Shown in pieces: positions 14,302-22,472 of a stretch of DNA of 39,375 bases (positions within the stretch are counted from its first letter, which is position 1; each line of letters begins with the position of its first letter). This DNA comes from Candidatus Terraquivivens tikiterensis (GTDB lineage Archaea; Thermoproteota; Nitrososphaeria_A; Caldarchaeales; Wolframiiraptoraceae): NCBI GenBank assembly GCA_003056285.1, contig NDWU01000016.1:1-39375 (forward strand). Reading direction: 5' to 3'. The translations under genes and the position numbers were made by a program. The notes under the pieces were generated by a model, which was given only the letters and a program-made list of their open reading frames with translations, ran no database searches and had not been told where the DNA came from.

Positions 14302-14739
14302 ACCACAACGAACTCAATAAGACAGCTTCCTCAAAGTGTGTAAACTGGTTATCAAGTTTTATGTGTAGGTGTGCTATCTCTATTTAAGCAGTTCGTGCCT
14401 CTTCCTAGTAATATTACACCTTGCTAACCCACCACTACCCCAAATATCTAAACATAGTCTTCCTAGGATTAGCCAAAAAAATCAACACCAACATTACTCA
14501 AAACTCTACATACAGGATAGATATCATAGCAACCAGAGAAACATCCATGCCAGAAAGGAAGGATAACAGCTAATCCCTGGAAACCCTCCTAGAAGCAACG
14601 ACGTTGCCGAACCAGTCAATGACAGTAGCCTCACACCAACCCCTATGCACATCCAAACCACAAACCAAACCACCCATAACATGCCCTGAACACTGTCTAA
14701 AATTAAAACTAACCCCACATGACATCAGTATCGAGCGAT
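14302..14739. other. Decayed region with IS110 fragment
   Basis: Apart from the IS110 N-terminal fragment listed separately, no coding region is supported. Confidence 0.4.
14522..14677 (-). pseudogene. IS110-type transposase, N-terminal fragment
   Basis: The minus strand from ATG 14677 reads MGGLVCGLDVHRGWCEATVI, then DWFGNVVASRRVSRD, a TAG, and LLSFLSGMDVSLVAM. The GLDVH(R/K) start is the first catalytic Asp region of DEDD transposases of IS110 elements. The remaining catalytic residues and the C-terminal Tnp_20 domain are absent. A single in-frame stop and truncation make it a dead relic. Confidence 0.65.
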
Positions 14740-16411
14740 TCAGCCAATAACCTCAAATTTCGGACTTAGATACAACATCACCTCACGATCAAACGACAAT
14801 GGGATATCTAGTTTAACGATGGATATAATGATAACTTCTTGCATACCTTGATTTATAAACTGTAACTGAAACTCTTTGTCAACTAGGCTTACTCTAACGT
14901 CAGGTAGACCAAAGGTTGTGGGGAATGGTAGCCATTCTTTAGTATATACAAATAGGTTTGGATTGACGGCCTCAGCTAGTTTTTCGATAAGCTCTTGGGG
15001 ATCTGTTGAGATAATTTGCATGGCCTGCAACATACCTAACAAACTTTTGCTCATTATCGAGATATATTTTCCAATAACTGGGATCAAGTCAATTATTATA
15101 GTTGCGCCGTGCAACACAATATTCCATATCTGATAGTTTTTATAGATGGTCAATAAATTTTCTAACACCTCCTCCGTTACTCCACTTAACCCTGGATGAA
15201 TAGTCGGCCAAACTAAAAACGATTGCCCTAGAATCCAGGTTGTTCCAGGAAAATAGTCAGGACCCCGGCGTCTATCGAACGCTATCATGTGATTCCATTC
15301 CTTGATCTTGATACCAGTTATTTCTTGTTCCTCGTATCCGACGACCCTTCCATCCATATACTGAACGTACACGATTGATTTTAGGAATATTCGAGAATTA
15401 ACGCTAACTTTCGCAGGGTATTCTGTAACATCCTCTCGGAAAAGGGCAAGAGTGAGTGCCCTGCCGTCCCTACCTATGTCAATAGTTGTTCTATCGACTA
15501 ACGTGTCTATATCTATTGTAAGTAGATAGTTTACTTGACCCCGTCCCTTTTCATAGAGCTTAATGCAATATGTTCCTTTCTCTACAACTCGATAGAGGCC
15601 TGGTTTATTTCTCTCATTCCATCGGTCATCGTTCTGGGCAACTATTTTTAAGTCGCCGTTTATTATCTGATATAATTGGAGTGCTACATCACCTTCACCA
15701 GACCCATCAATGTTGATCCATACACCCGATGTGGCTGGGATTGAAAACTGGTACCATTTCTCACCTCCTCTGATTGAGTCCTCTATTTACCCTATACCAA
15801 AATAATTGAGACCCACCACGATAGCTGTTGGACAAATCTGTGGACCTAAGTGAGACGGTATCCATGCTATTGCTTCTTGGAAGTCTCTTATTTCTGGGTG
15901 GTCCTGTGATTCGTATACCTGTCCTTGATATATTATTTTGAAGTATTCTATTCGCCCCGTGTCTTCTCCGGCCTCGTCCCTGACCTTAAGGTACCATCTC
16001 TTATTCTCGGATGGTGGTAGGTCGTTTTGGGTGAAGCCCAGTTGGAAGAGGTCAAATTCCCTGAATATGTCGTCTGCGCTTCCACCCTCACGGTTCCATA
16101 TTAGAACCTCTCGTCCTCCCTGCACGCCAAATCCATATTCTAAGGTCTCCTATGTAAGTATGCCTGATACCTATTTGGGCTTTAGCTGTTGCTGTACGTT
16201 TATTGTTCCCTGTATCTCGACGGGTTCTGTGTTTGAGCCGCTGACCCTTATCCTGTAGCTGAACTGCCCGCTTGTCCCAGAGGGTGATGATGCTGTGACC
16301 GTGAATGTCCTAGAGGTAGTTGTTTTCCTGTCCAAAACTTAGTGGAATAAATATTATAGAATTCGCAAAGAGCATAATGACTAGAAGGACTGTTATAACT
16401 AGCCTATTCAT
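14740..16411 (-). pseudogene. Secreted P-domain plus PPC-domain protein, multiply broken
   Basis: From ATG 16411 the minus strand encodes a signal peptide, MNRLVITVLLVIMLFANSII, ending near PLSFGQ. The frame then changes; a beta-rich segment SPSGTSGQFSYRIRVSGSNT follows, with a TAG near 16165. After another shift, HTYIGDLRIWI and VQGGREVLIWNREGGSADDI match a proprotein-convertase P-domain. A TAA at 15787-15789 interrupts the same frame, which then continues as GGEKWYQFSIPATSGVWINI and KGTYCIKLYEKGRGQVNYLL, a PPC-like domain, and ends with a 200-residue part of unknown fold. At least four lesions are needed to explain it, so it is clearly decaying. No protease domain is visible. Confidence 0.65.
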
Positions 16412-16669
16412 CTTAATTATTGTTATATACCTGAAAAAATTGTTACTAAATATTGGTTATGGCACTCTCTTAAAAGGGAGGCATACCGGCCTATACTAGA
16501 GCCAACAGAATAGCGTGCTCTTTGATCTTATTCTGCGACACTCATAGTCATCAACTGGAGTACGTTAAGGTAACGTCACAAATCTCTCTAAGGGAAAAAT
16601 TAACCAAAATAGTAACTATCCCGCAGCGCCTACAATACTCATGATCTTAACACGCTATATACATTTTGA
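16412..16669. other. Non-coding, holds part of duplicated tRNA intron
   Basis: No gene seen. Bases 16616-16628 match 9347-9359 (3' part of the tRNA-Pro intron) at 12 of 13 positions. Confidence 0.4.
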
Positions 16670-16690
16670 AGACCATGCTAGACCACGGCC
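16670..16690 (-). repeat. Right copy of tRNA-Pro 5' segment (att-like)
   Basis: Identical over 21 bases to 9376-9396, tRNA-Pro(GGG) positions 3-23, in the same orientation. No anticodon stem, T-arm or 3' acceptor follows, so it is not a full tRNA. With the intron-like bases at 16616-16628 it appears to be a duplicated 5' exon plus part of the intron. Confidence 0.65.
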
Positions 16691-16707
16691 TCCACGGGAT
16701 AGTCTCT

Positions 16708-16880
16708 TCAGCCGTATTCCAATTTGATCAAGCGTTCTATAGCCGCTCGTCCCATTTCAACCCTTAAGTCTTCCTGCGTGGCCTCAGGGCAGCGGGAGCT
16801 CTTCCGTTCCATGACCGACCGCATACTTCGCAACCGTCAGCACGTACAAGCTCAGGCTCGCTATACGATGGGATGCCCAT
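16708..16880 (-). pseudogene. C-terminal fragment of an unidentified gene
   Basis: Two overlapping frames give SHRIASLSLYVLTVAKYAVG and, after a shift near 16790, CPEATQEDLRVEMGRAAIER ending LIKLEYG. Together they look like the end of one alpha-helical protein with one frameshift. The family is not recognised. It lies between the tRNA fragment and the ROK kinase gene and may be what the island border truncated. Confidence 0.35.
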
Positions 16881-16898
16881 GGAACTCTGCGCATGAAG

Positions 16899-17885
16899 CT
16901 AGCGAGCCCTAAAGATAGATTTAGGCGGCGGCTCGATGGCCGCCAGCACAGCCCCCAACAGGGGTGCGTCGTGGCCCAGCGGCGTGGAAACTATCTGGGG
17001 GACCCTGTTGACCGCATATTTTTCCACGAAAGGCTTAAGCCTCTCCACGACGAGGTCGACGTTGTTCAGGGCCACGCTGCCTCCGATTGATACCACGGAC
17101 GGGTCGTAAGCGTCAACGACGTTTGCTACGCCTATTCCGTTTATCTCCGCAACCGTTTCGACGAACGTTATGGCGAAGCTGTCACCGGCCCTCGCATAAT
17201 CGAATATATCCTTGGCTGAGATTGTGTGCATGCCTTCCCTCAGCTTACGGGCGAGCGTAGAATCCGCATGCTTGAATTTTTCCTCTGAAAGGAACCTGGC
17301 GAACCTGGGCATAGAGTTTCCGCCACAGTATGCCTCCCAATGCCCCTTCTTTCCGCAGCCGCACACCATACCCATTCCCATGTCCACGACCATGTGTCCT
17401 ATCTCGGCAGCGTTCCCGTCCTTCCCCAAAAGCAGCCTCCCGTCGAGCACCACGCCGCCTCCGATCCCGGAGCTTATGGTTATGTAGACTATGTCGTCAA
17501 CATCCTTTCCGGCCCCTATGCTCTTCTCGGCTATCGCGGCTGCATTACAGTCGTTCAGTAGGATGAACGTAGCATCAAAATAACCACAAAGAACGTCCAT
17601 TATCGGGACCGTATCGTAGGGCATGTTTGCCGGCCGGATTATCGCCCCCCTTTTCATATCCAAAGGCCCTATGGCGGCGATGGATACCTTCGATATAGAG
17701 CGCCTACCGCCGTACTTGGCAGATATGGCATCGCCGAGCTCTACGACCTTCATGGGTACCGCCCTAGCGTCGGGTGCCCTTGGAACTAGCGTGCTTGCCT
17801 TCTCGAGTATCCGGCCTTTTGTGTCGGCGACCGCCACCCTTATCATCGTACCGCCTATGTCCGCTGCCAGGATGAGCCCCTCCAT
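16899..17885 (-). CDS. ROK-family sugar kinase
   Basis: This 328-residue protein has the ROK hallmarks: phosphate-binding DIGGTMIRVAVAD at the N-terminus, NDCNAAAIAEKSIGAG, ISSGIGGGVVLDGRLLLG, the substrate-binding EIGHMVVD, and the ROK zinc/CGCG motif VCGCGKKGHWEAYCGG. ROK kinases phosphorylate glucose, N-acetylmannosamine or related sugars using ATP; the substrate cannot be fixed. It follows the cyclo-ligase-like gene with one base between stop and start (TGAGATG), so the pair forms an operon. The sequence lacks a helix-turn-helix domain, so it is an enzyme and not a NagC-like repressor. Confidence 0.93.
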   Translation of the reverse strand: MEGLILAADIGGTMIRVAVADTKGRILEKASTLVPRAPDARAVPMKVVELGDAISAKYGGRRSISKVSIAAIGPLDMKRGAIIRPANMPYDTVPIMDVLCGYFDATFILLNDCNAAAIAEKSIGAGKDVDDIVYITISSGIGGGVVLDGRLLLGKDGNAAEIGHMVVDMGMGMVCGCGKKGHWEAYCGGNSMPRFARFLSEEKFKHADSTLARKLREGMHTISAKDIFDYARAGDSFAITFVETVAEINGIGVANVVDAYDPSVVSIGGSVALNNVDLVVERLKPFVEKYAVNRVPQIVSTPLGHDAPLLGAVLAAIEPPPKSIFRAR

Positions 17886-17886
17886 C

Positions 17887-18612
17887 TCAACGCCCCCTGC
17901 TATCCAAAAGTTGCTGAAGGATGGGTATTTTATTTAATTTCTCGAGGGGCAAATCCTCCCAGTATATGCCGCTAGGCTTTGGCTTACGGGGCTTGACCTC
18001 ATAAAATTTTTCCCTAGTTACTATGTAATCGACGGGCACGTCGTAGCGGTCGTGAGGTACGCACTCGACGATCTGGAGCTCATGAACTGTCGTCGCGATC
18101 GAAACTCTCTCATCAACCTTCCCCAGCTCCCTCAATATTGCGTATTCTATCTCGCCGTACCCCTCGCCCTTACCCAGCCTCCAGCCTTCTCGGGATACCG
18201 CCACAGAGCCGAGGACTATTAGGTCCACGCCGGGAACCTCTGACGGCCGTAAGGGCTTTCCAAACTTGAAGCTACCCCTTATGGTAGCAGCCCATTCTAC
18301 GCTACCGCTAGGTATCTTCTTCGGGTCGAGCAACAGGAAGCCTGAGCTTAACCTTGGCGTCGGCATTAAGAGCATCTTCCCATCCATCAACGTCCTACGC
18401 CTAACCTCGAGCTGGGGCGAGTCCGGGTTAACCTTTACGACCTCGGCTTTTCTGTAGATGGACGTTCGGCATAGCCTACTTGCGGCCTCCTCTGCGCCCA
18501 CGAAGTTCGGTATCCTACCGAATATGGGCCTCGGGAACCTAGCTACGCCCTTTTCCTCCAGTAACCTCCACACCGTTTTTCTTATCTCATCCTTGGACGC
18601 GCCCTTAGACAT
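17887..18612 (-). CDS. 5-formyltetrahydrofolate cyclo-ligase-like protein
   Basis: This 241-residue protein fits COG0212: KDEIRKTVWRLLEEKGVARF at the start, EVVKVNPDSPQLEVRRRTL, and a GKGEGYGEIEY motif that corresponds to the GRGGGYYD nucleotide-binding loop of the enzyme. 5-FTHF cyclo-ligases convert 5-formyl-THF to methenyl-THF using ATP. Archaeal and plant COG0212 members often have other or unknown activities, and the loop here differs from the canonical one, so the reaction is uncertain. It is the first gene of a two-gene operon with the ROK kinase. Confidence 0.8.
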   Translation of the reverse strand: MSKGASKDEIRKTVWRLLEEKGVARFPRPIFGRIPNFVGAEEAASRLCRTSIYRKAEVVKVNPDSPQLEVRRRTLMDGKMLLMPTPRLSSGFLLLDPKKIPSGSVEWAATIRGSFKFGKPLRPSEVPGVDLIVLGSVAVSREGWRLGKGEGYGEIEYAILRELGKVDERVSIATTVHELQIVECVPHDRYDVPVDYIVTREKFYEVKPRKPKPSGIYWEDLPLEKLNKIPILQQLLDSRGR

Positions 18613-18655
18613 TTGACGCTATCAACGCTTTGACTTCAAGGTAGGAGAAAAGCGT

Positions 18656-20911
18656 TTACTTCGGAGCACCGTAGTACCTTCCTTCCTGCACTGGTTTTTT
18701 CGGCCTGTATCGTAGGTACACTATTACGACCATGACGGCTAAGACCGCTGCAACGCCTGCGAGGGCCATCGCCTGCATCTGAATGGATCCTAAGGATCCC
18801 TTTACCGCATCGAGCTCTTCTTTTACACTGCTCAGCTCCTTCTGTGCCGCAGCCAGAGCTTCCTTGGTGGACTTCAGCTCCTCTTGCGTCTTGGTAAGCG
18901 AGTCTTCCGCATCCCTTAACTTAGACTCTAGAACAGAGTTCAACTTTTGCGCGTCAGCCAATTCGCTCCGTAGCCTATCCGCATCCTCCTCCAGCTTACT
19001 GACCTGCTGCTCCAGCTGAGCTATGGTCTTAGCGTCTATATTCTTGCTGGCTATAAAACCGTCAACGAAATCCGATAGGACGCTTACGGTGTAGAAGGCC
19101 TCCCAGGCATAATCGAAGGCTGAGACGAGCTGGGCTCCCAAGCCGGTGAATGAAAACCTATCAAAGTAGTTGTGCCTCTTGAACTCATCGACGGCTTTCG
19201 ATGCCATGCTATCGGCCCTGTCCAGGAGCGACCTTATGCCTTCAACGCCGTAAGGGTCGATGCCTGCCTTTTCCAATTTGTCGACGATCTCTGCACGGGT
19301 ATTGGCGTAGTATGAGAGAATCATCGCGACGACTGCCCTGTCGAGTGCATCCAAGTCGAAAGTGCTGAAGTAAGTCTTCATCGGATACATACCTACGAAC
19401 AGGCTCCTATCCTCCATTACAGGGAAGACGTTCGCGTATGCCATGACGGTATCGGTCCACGAGTATATCCACCTCGTCACGACCTCCATCCTGACCTTGC
19501 CGGGACCGACTATCCTAATATTCGTCTCGTCTATGTCGTCATGCGGATGGGCAAGGCCAAGCGTATGTCCAACCTCGTGCGTGACCGTAAACGTTAACCC
19601 TTCCTCCTTCACGGCCTCAAAAGATAGCCCAACGACAACCCCCCTCGGCTTTCCAGGGTCATCTTTCATGGGTATCGCCCTTCCAATAACGTACCTCTTG
19701 TCTACGTACATGCTCTTCTCTCCGACGAATACAAGAACTGGTATGTGCACGACGCCCTCTGGTGCCTTCTCTATCAGGTTAAGCTTCTCGGCTAACGTGA
19801 ACGCCTTATCAGAGTCGACGGTTATGTATTCGCCCCAATCGAATAGGGCCGTTCTAAGCTGTGGCGCGTCCCTCTTCATCCAGTAGTAGAAGTATCGGAA
19901 GGTGTAGAAGTTGTATGGCGCGAGCTTCCTGAGCGCATCCTCCATAAGCTCGACGGAAAGGTATCCCCTCACGACGTCCGAGCCTATTCCCCAGTCGGTC
20001 GCGTCCACCACGATCACGTCTATCAACGTGTTTACCCTGTACGTTGGGACGTACAGGAGGCTTTTAACAAACAAGGTATCGATAACCTCGTCAACGTACC
20101 TTGCCAGAAGCATGCGCTGCTGGGCAGCATCCTTGTATACCCAAACGGGCGGATAATCGTACGGCGGGTTCTTGAGCCCCACGTAGTTTCCGTAGGGGTT
20201 TGGTATGGCGCATATGTCTATTACCACTTGCCTGCCGGTCCACATGCCGCCGTACATATTCATCCCAACAATCCCTAGCAAGTTGTGCTGCTCCGGGGTC
20301 CTACCGTACAGGTAGTAGATGGGGATGTATCCGTCGGTGAACCTGTTCCCGCACATGAAGTATATGTTATACCCATTAGAAATTTCGGGCATGTACCGCT
20401 CCGTATAGTAAGCAAGCTGTTGGAGCACGTAATCTATTCTGGTTAGGCCTTGATACAAATTGTACACAAAATCCGCTCCAAACACTTCTGCAACGTATTG
20501 CTTATACCTCTGTAGGCTGCGTCCGAGCTCGCCAGGTATATATCCGGCCGGCGTTGTGAATGAACGGAGGTAGTCATCGACAAAACTTGAGGTCATCCTT
20601 GCAGGAGCCGTCACGACAGAGAGCTTTACGTCAAACTTTGCGACGGGGATGGGCTCGTCTAGGTATATGCCAGCATAGGACGTTGCCTCCTTCCTAACGA
20701 GGCCGGCGAGTATGCTGGCCAGCTCGTTTTCCGATCCGACCCCAAAGTCGCTCGGCTGGATTCCGACCAATACTACGTTAACGTCCAGTTGTGCTGAAAG
20801 CGGAAGCTGCACGGCGTCGGCCTTCTGCTCCGCCCGAGCCGCCAAGAACAACGAGGGTGTGACGAGTAGGGCCAAGCAGAGCAATACGACGTACAGATTC
20901 GAACGCTTCAT
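18656..20911 (-). CDS. Surface-anchored metzincin-type metalloprotease
   Basis: This 751-residue protein has an N-terminal signal peptide (LYVVLLCLALLVTPSLFLAA), an extended N-terminal region, and the zinc motif THEVGHTLGLAHPHDD at about residues 444-459, which is the HExxHxxGxxH of metzincins. A Met-turn (DTVMAY) follows 30 residues later. A long heptad-rich coiled coil (about residues 630-712) leads to a C-terminal membrane helix, MALAGVAAVLAVMVVIVYLR, and a short basic tail. The protease therefore sits outside the cell on a stalk. A TATA-like AGTTTAAATAC is centred about 28 bases upstream of ATG 20911. The family is unusual and not confidently assigned to a MEROPS group. Confidence 0.85.
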   Translation of the reverse strand: MKRSNLYVVLLCLALLVTPSLFLAARAEQKADAVQLPLSAQLDVNVVLVGIQPSDFGVGSENELASILAGLVRKEATSYAGIYLDEPIPVAKFDVKLSVVTAPARMTSSFVDDYLRSFTTPAGYIPGELGRSLQRYKQYVAEVFGADFVYNLYQGLTRIDYVLQQLAYYTERYMPEISNGYNIYFMCGNRFTDGYIPIYYLYGRTPEQHNLLGIVGMNMYGGMWTGRQVVIDICAIPNPYGNYVGLKNPPYDYPPVWVYKDAAQQRMLLARYVDEVIDTLFVKSLLYVPTYRVNTLIDVIVVDATDWGIGSDVVRGYLSVELMEDALRKLAPYNFYTFRYFYYWMKRDAPQLRTALFDWGEYITVDSDKAFTLAEKLNLIEKAPEGVVHIPVLVFVGEKSMYVDKRYVIGRAIPMKDDPGKPRGVVVGLSFEAVKEEGLTFTVTHEVGHTLGLAHPHDDIDETNIRIVGPGKVRMEVVTRWIYSWTDTVMAYANVFPVMEDRSLFVGMYPMKTYFSTFDLDALDRAVVAMILSYYANTRAEIVDKLEKAGIDPYGVEGIRSLLDRADSMASKAVDEFKRHNYFDRFSFTGLGAQLVSAFDYAWEAFYTVSVLSDFVDGFIASKNIDAKTIAQLEQQVSKLEEDADRLRSELADAQKLNSVLESKLRDAEDSLTKTQEELKSTKEALAAAQKELSSVKEELDAVKGSLGSIQMQAMALAGVAAVLAVMVVIVYLRYRPKKPVQEGRYYGAPK

Positions 20912-20933
20912 GGCTATACGCTATCCCGATAAT

Positions 20934-20944
20934 GTATTTAAACT
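20934..20944 (-). promoter_or_regulatory. TATA-like box of metzincin gene
   Basis: AGTTTAAATAC, centre about 28 bases from ATG 20911, consistent with a leaderless transcript. Confidence 0.5.
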
Positions 20945-21041
20945 TATTCCATGCAGTAACTGTCATATTGATGACGATAAAGCGTAACGGTGTGCCTTAA
21001 TCGTCAAAAGCCTTTTCTCAACGTTTGCGAGGCATTAAACC

Positions 21042-21407
21042 TTACTCCAAATTAACCGTCTTGACCGTCTCGCGCTTGGGTATGACGCATATGAATTCCG
21101 CATCCTCGGGTCCGGGGTTCGAGTACCAGTGCGGCGTACCCGGCGGTATGAATATGACGTCGCCGGGTTTAACCCTATAAGTTACTTCGCCTATGCCCAC
21201 CAAATAGTCCCCCTTCAGGACGTATTGTTCGTGCTCCATGTCTGGGTGCATATGCTTGGGCAAGCGCCCTCCGGCCCTTATTACAAACTTCCTCATCTCG
21301 AAGTTCTGGGCACCGTCGTGCCTGCTTATCAGCCGCTTCATCTCAGCCTTCACGGCGTCGGGTACGTTCTCCCATCCTATACTATCGCTGCTCTTGACAG
21401 ACATCAC
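21042..21407 (-). CDS. Small cupin-domain protein
   Basis: This 121-residue protein is a single cupin barrel: GRLPKHMHPDMEHEQYVLKG carries the first motif (G(x)5HxH(x)3,4E(x)6G type, with two His and Glu), and GDVIFIPPGTPHWYSNPGPE the second. Cupins of this size may be isomerases, dioxygenases or metal-dependent regulators; the substrate is not predictable. A TATA-like TTTATTAA lies about 29 bases upstream of ATG 21407. It sits next to a deleted TnpB element. Confidence 0.9.
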   Translation of the reverse strand: MMSVKSSDSIGWENVPDAVKAEMKRLISRHDGAQNFEMRKFVIRAGGRLPKHMHPDMEHEQYVLKGDYLVGIGEVTYRVKPGDVIFIPPGTPHWYSNPGPEDAEFICVIPKRETVKTVNLE

Positions 21408-21453
21408 AGGGTTTTATAATGGTGCGGTTAATAAACGTTGTTTTTAATATGAG

Positions 21454-21744
21454 GCTCGACGGGAAAGCCTACGGTTCTAACCTTAGGATGAGTCGCCGAC
21501 AGGAGTTAAATGCGGTCTGGTAACGAAGGCCTTGAGCGTATCGCCGGATGCGGCCTGGACGTCCAAAGGCCGAATAAGGCTCCGGGCAAGCATAGGGCTT
21601 CTCCATACGGAGAGGTAGTTAAAGGGTGGCGCACCCATTGCTCCTAGGGCGAATAGGATGAGGCGGTAGCCTAGAATGGCCATGAGCGGCCAACCGATCA
21701 AATGCTTAGGGGCAGGAATCTCCAGGCTTTAGCCGTTGAGGGTG
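21454..21744 (+). mobile_element. Miniature TnpB-type element, internally deleted
   Basis: The left end CGACGGGAAAGCCTACGGTT followed by CTAACCTTAGGATGAGTCG matches the left ends of the full elements: the outer CGAC/GTCG stem, the AAAGCCTACGGTT inner arm and GGATGA. The right end CTCCAGGCTTTAGCCGTTGAG (21719-21739) has the right-end hairpin shape. Only about 220 bases lie between, with no TnpB core. The internal part may retain omega-RNA sequence. The 3' end of the COG2112 kinase gene begins at its right border. Confidence 0.6.
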
Positions 21745-22428
21745 TTAAAGGCCAAGGCCCCTCATCAGATTGTTGAAGTTTTCTTCTGAAACGCATTGCT
21801 TATATGCCCTCACGATACCCATATCCTGATACCTTACGTCCAGAATCCTTTTAATGCTCTTTGCAACCTTTCCGTGCATTATGTAGTTGAGGAAGGACGT
21901 CACGTTCGATACCTTTCTAACGGTGCTGGCATTGCTGAAGTCAACTATAACGGGCCTTAGGCCCTTGTCAACGATCACGTGCCTCGACGCGTCGGAAAGC
22001 TCGCCATGGTCTAGACCTATGCTGTCAAGCCTAAAGCAGTCTTCGAAGCACATCCTAAGAACTTTCCTTAATTCTTCGGAGCGTTCTGCACCTAGGGATG
22101 AAACCCACGAGATTATATCCGAGCCCTGGATGTACTCCATAACTATGATGTCGTGCGTATAGGAAAGGATGCGTGGTCCCACGTTAACGCTATTGGCAAT
22201 CTTAAGCATCCTCGCCTCATGCTCCATGGACTTAACGGGCGAATCGCTCCTAAGCACTTTTATGGCTACGAGGCCTTCCCCGGATCTTCCGACGAATACG
22301 ACACTCCTGAAGCCCTTTCCTGCAAGCAGTAGCCCATCCTTGGTTGCCATAACAGAATCTATACCTAAGGATTCCAGCTCCCTAACCCTTCGTATGCCCT
22401 CCTCCAGGTTGCATGAAGGGTAGTGCAA
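21745..22428 (-). CDS. COG2112-type predicted serine/threonine kinase
   Basis: This 227-residue protein has a compact kinase fold: a glycine-rich VFVGRSGEGLVAIKVLRSD with the ATP-binding Lys, EHEARMLKIAN with the helix-C Glu, HDIIVMEYIQGSDI as hinge, a catalytic-loop equivalent DHGELSDASRHVIVD and PVIVDFSNAST in place of DFG. These are the signatures of archaeal COG2112 proteins, distant relatives of Rio/Bud32-type kinases. Substrates are unknown. It is about half the length of a typical Hanks kinase, as usual for this group. Confidence 0.8.
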   Translation of the reverse strand: MHYPSCNLEEGIRRVRELESLGIDSVMATKDGLLLAGKGFRSVVFVGRSGEGLVAIKVLRSDSPVKSMEHEARMLKIANSVNVGPRILSYTHDIIVMEYIQGSDIISWVSSLGAERSEELRKVLRMCFEDCFRLDSIGLDHGELSDASRHVIVDKGLRPVIVDFSNASTVRKVSNVTSFLNYIMHGKVAKSIKRILDVRYQDMGIVRAYKQCVSEENFNNLMRGLGL

Positions 22429-22472
22429 AATGGACGCTAGCTGCGTACGCTCCTGAAGCAGCTGCTTCAGGG

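Noticed and set aside
16616-16690. Split (trans-spliced) tRNA 5' half
   Set aside because: Only the 5' exon and part of the intron match; no 3' half with a complementary acceptor was found in the window, so an attachment-site duplication is the simpler reading.
17212-17566. Overlapping plus-strand open frames inside the ROK kinase gene
   Set aside because: Proline/serine-rich translations typical of antisense of a GC-rich real gene.
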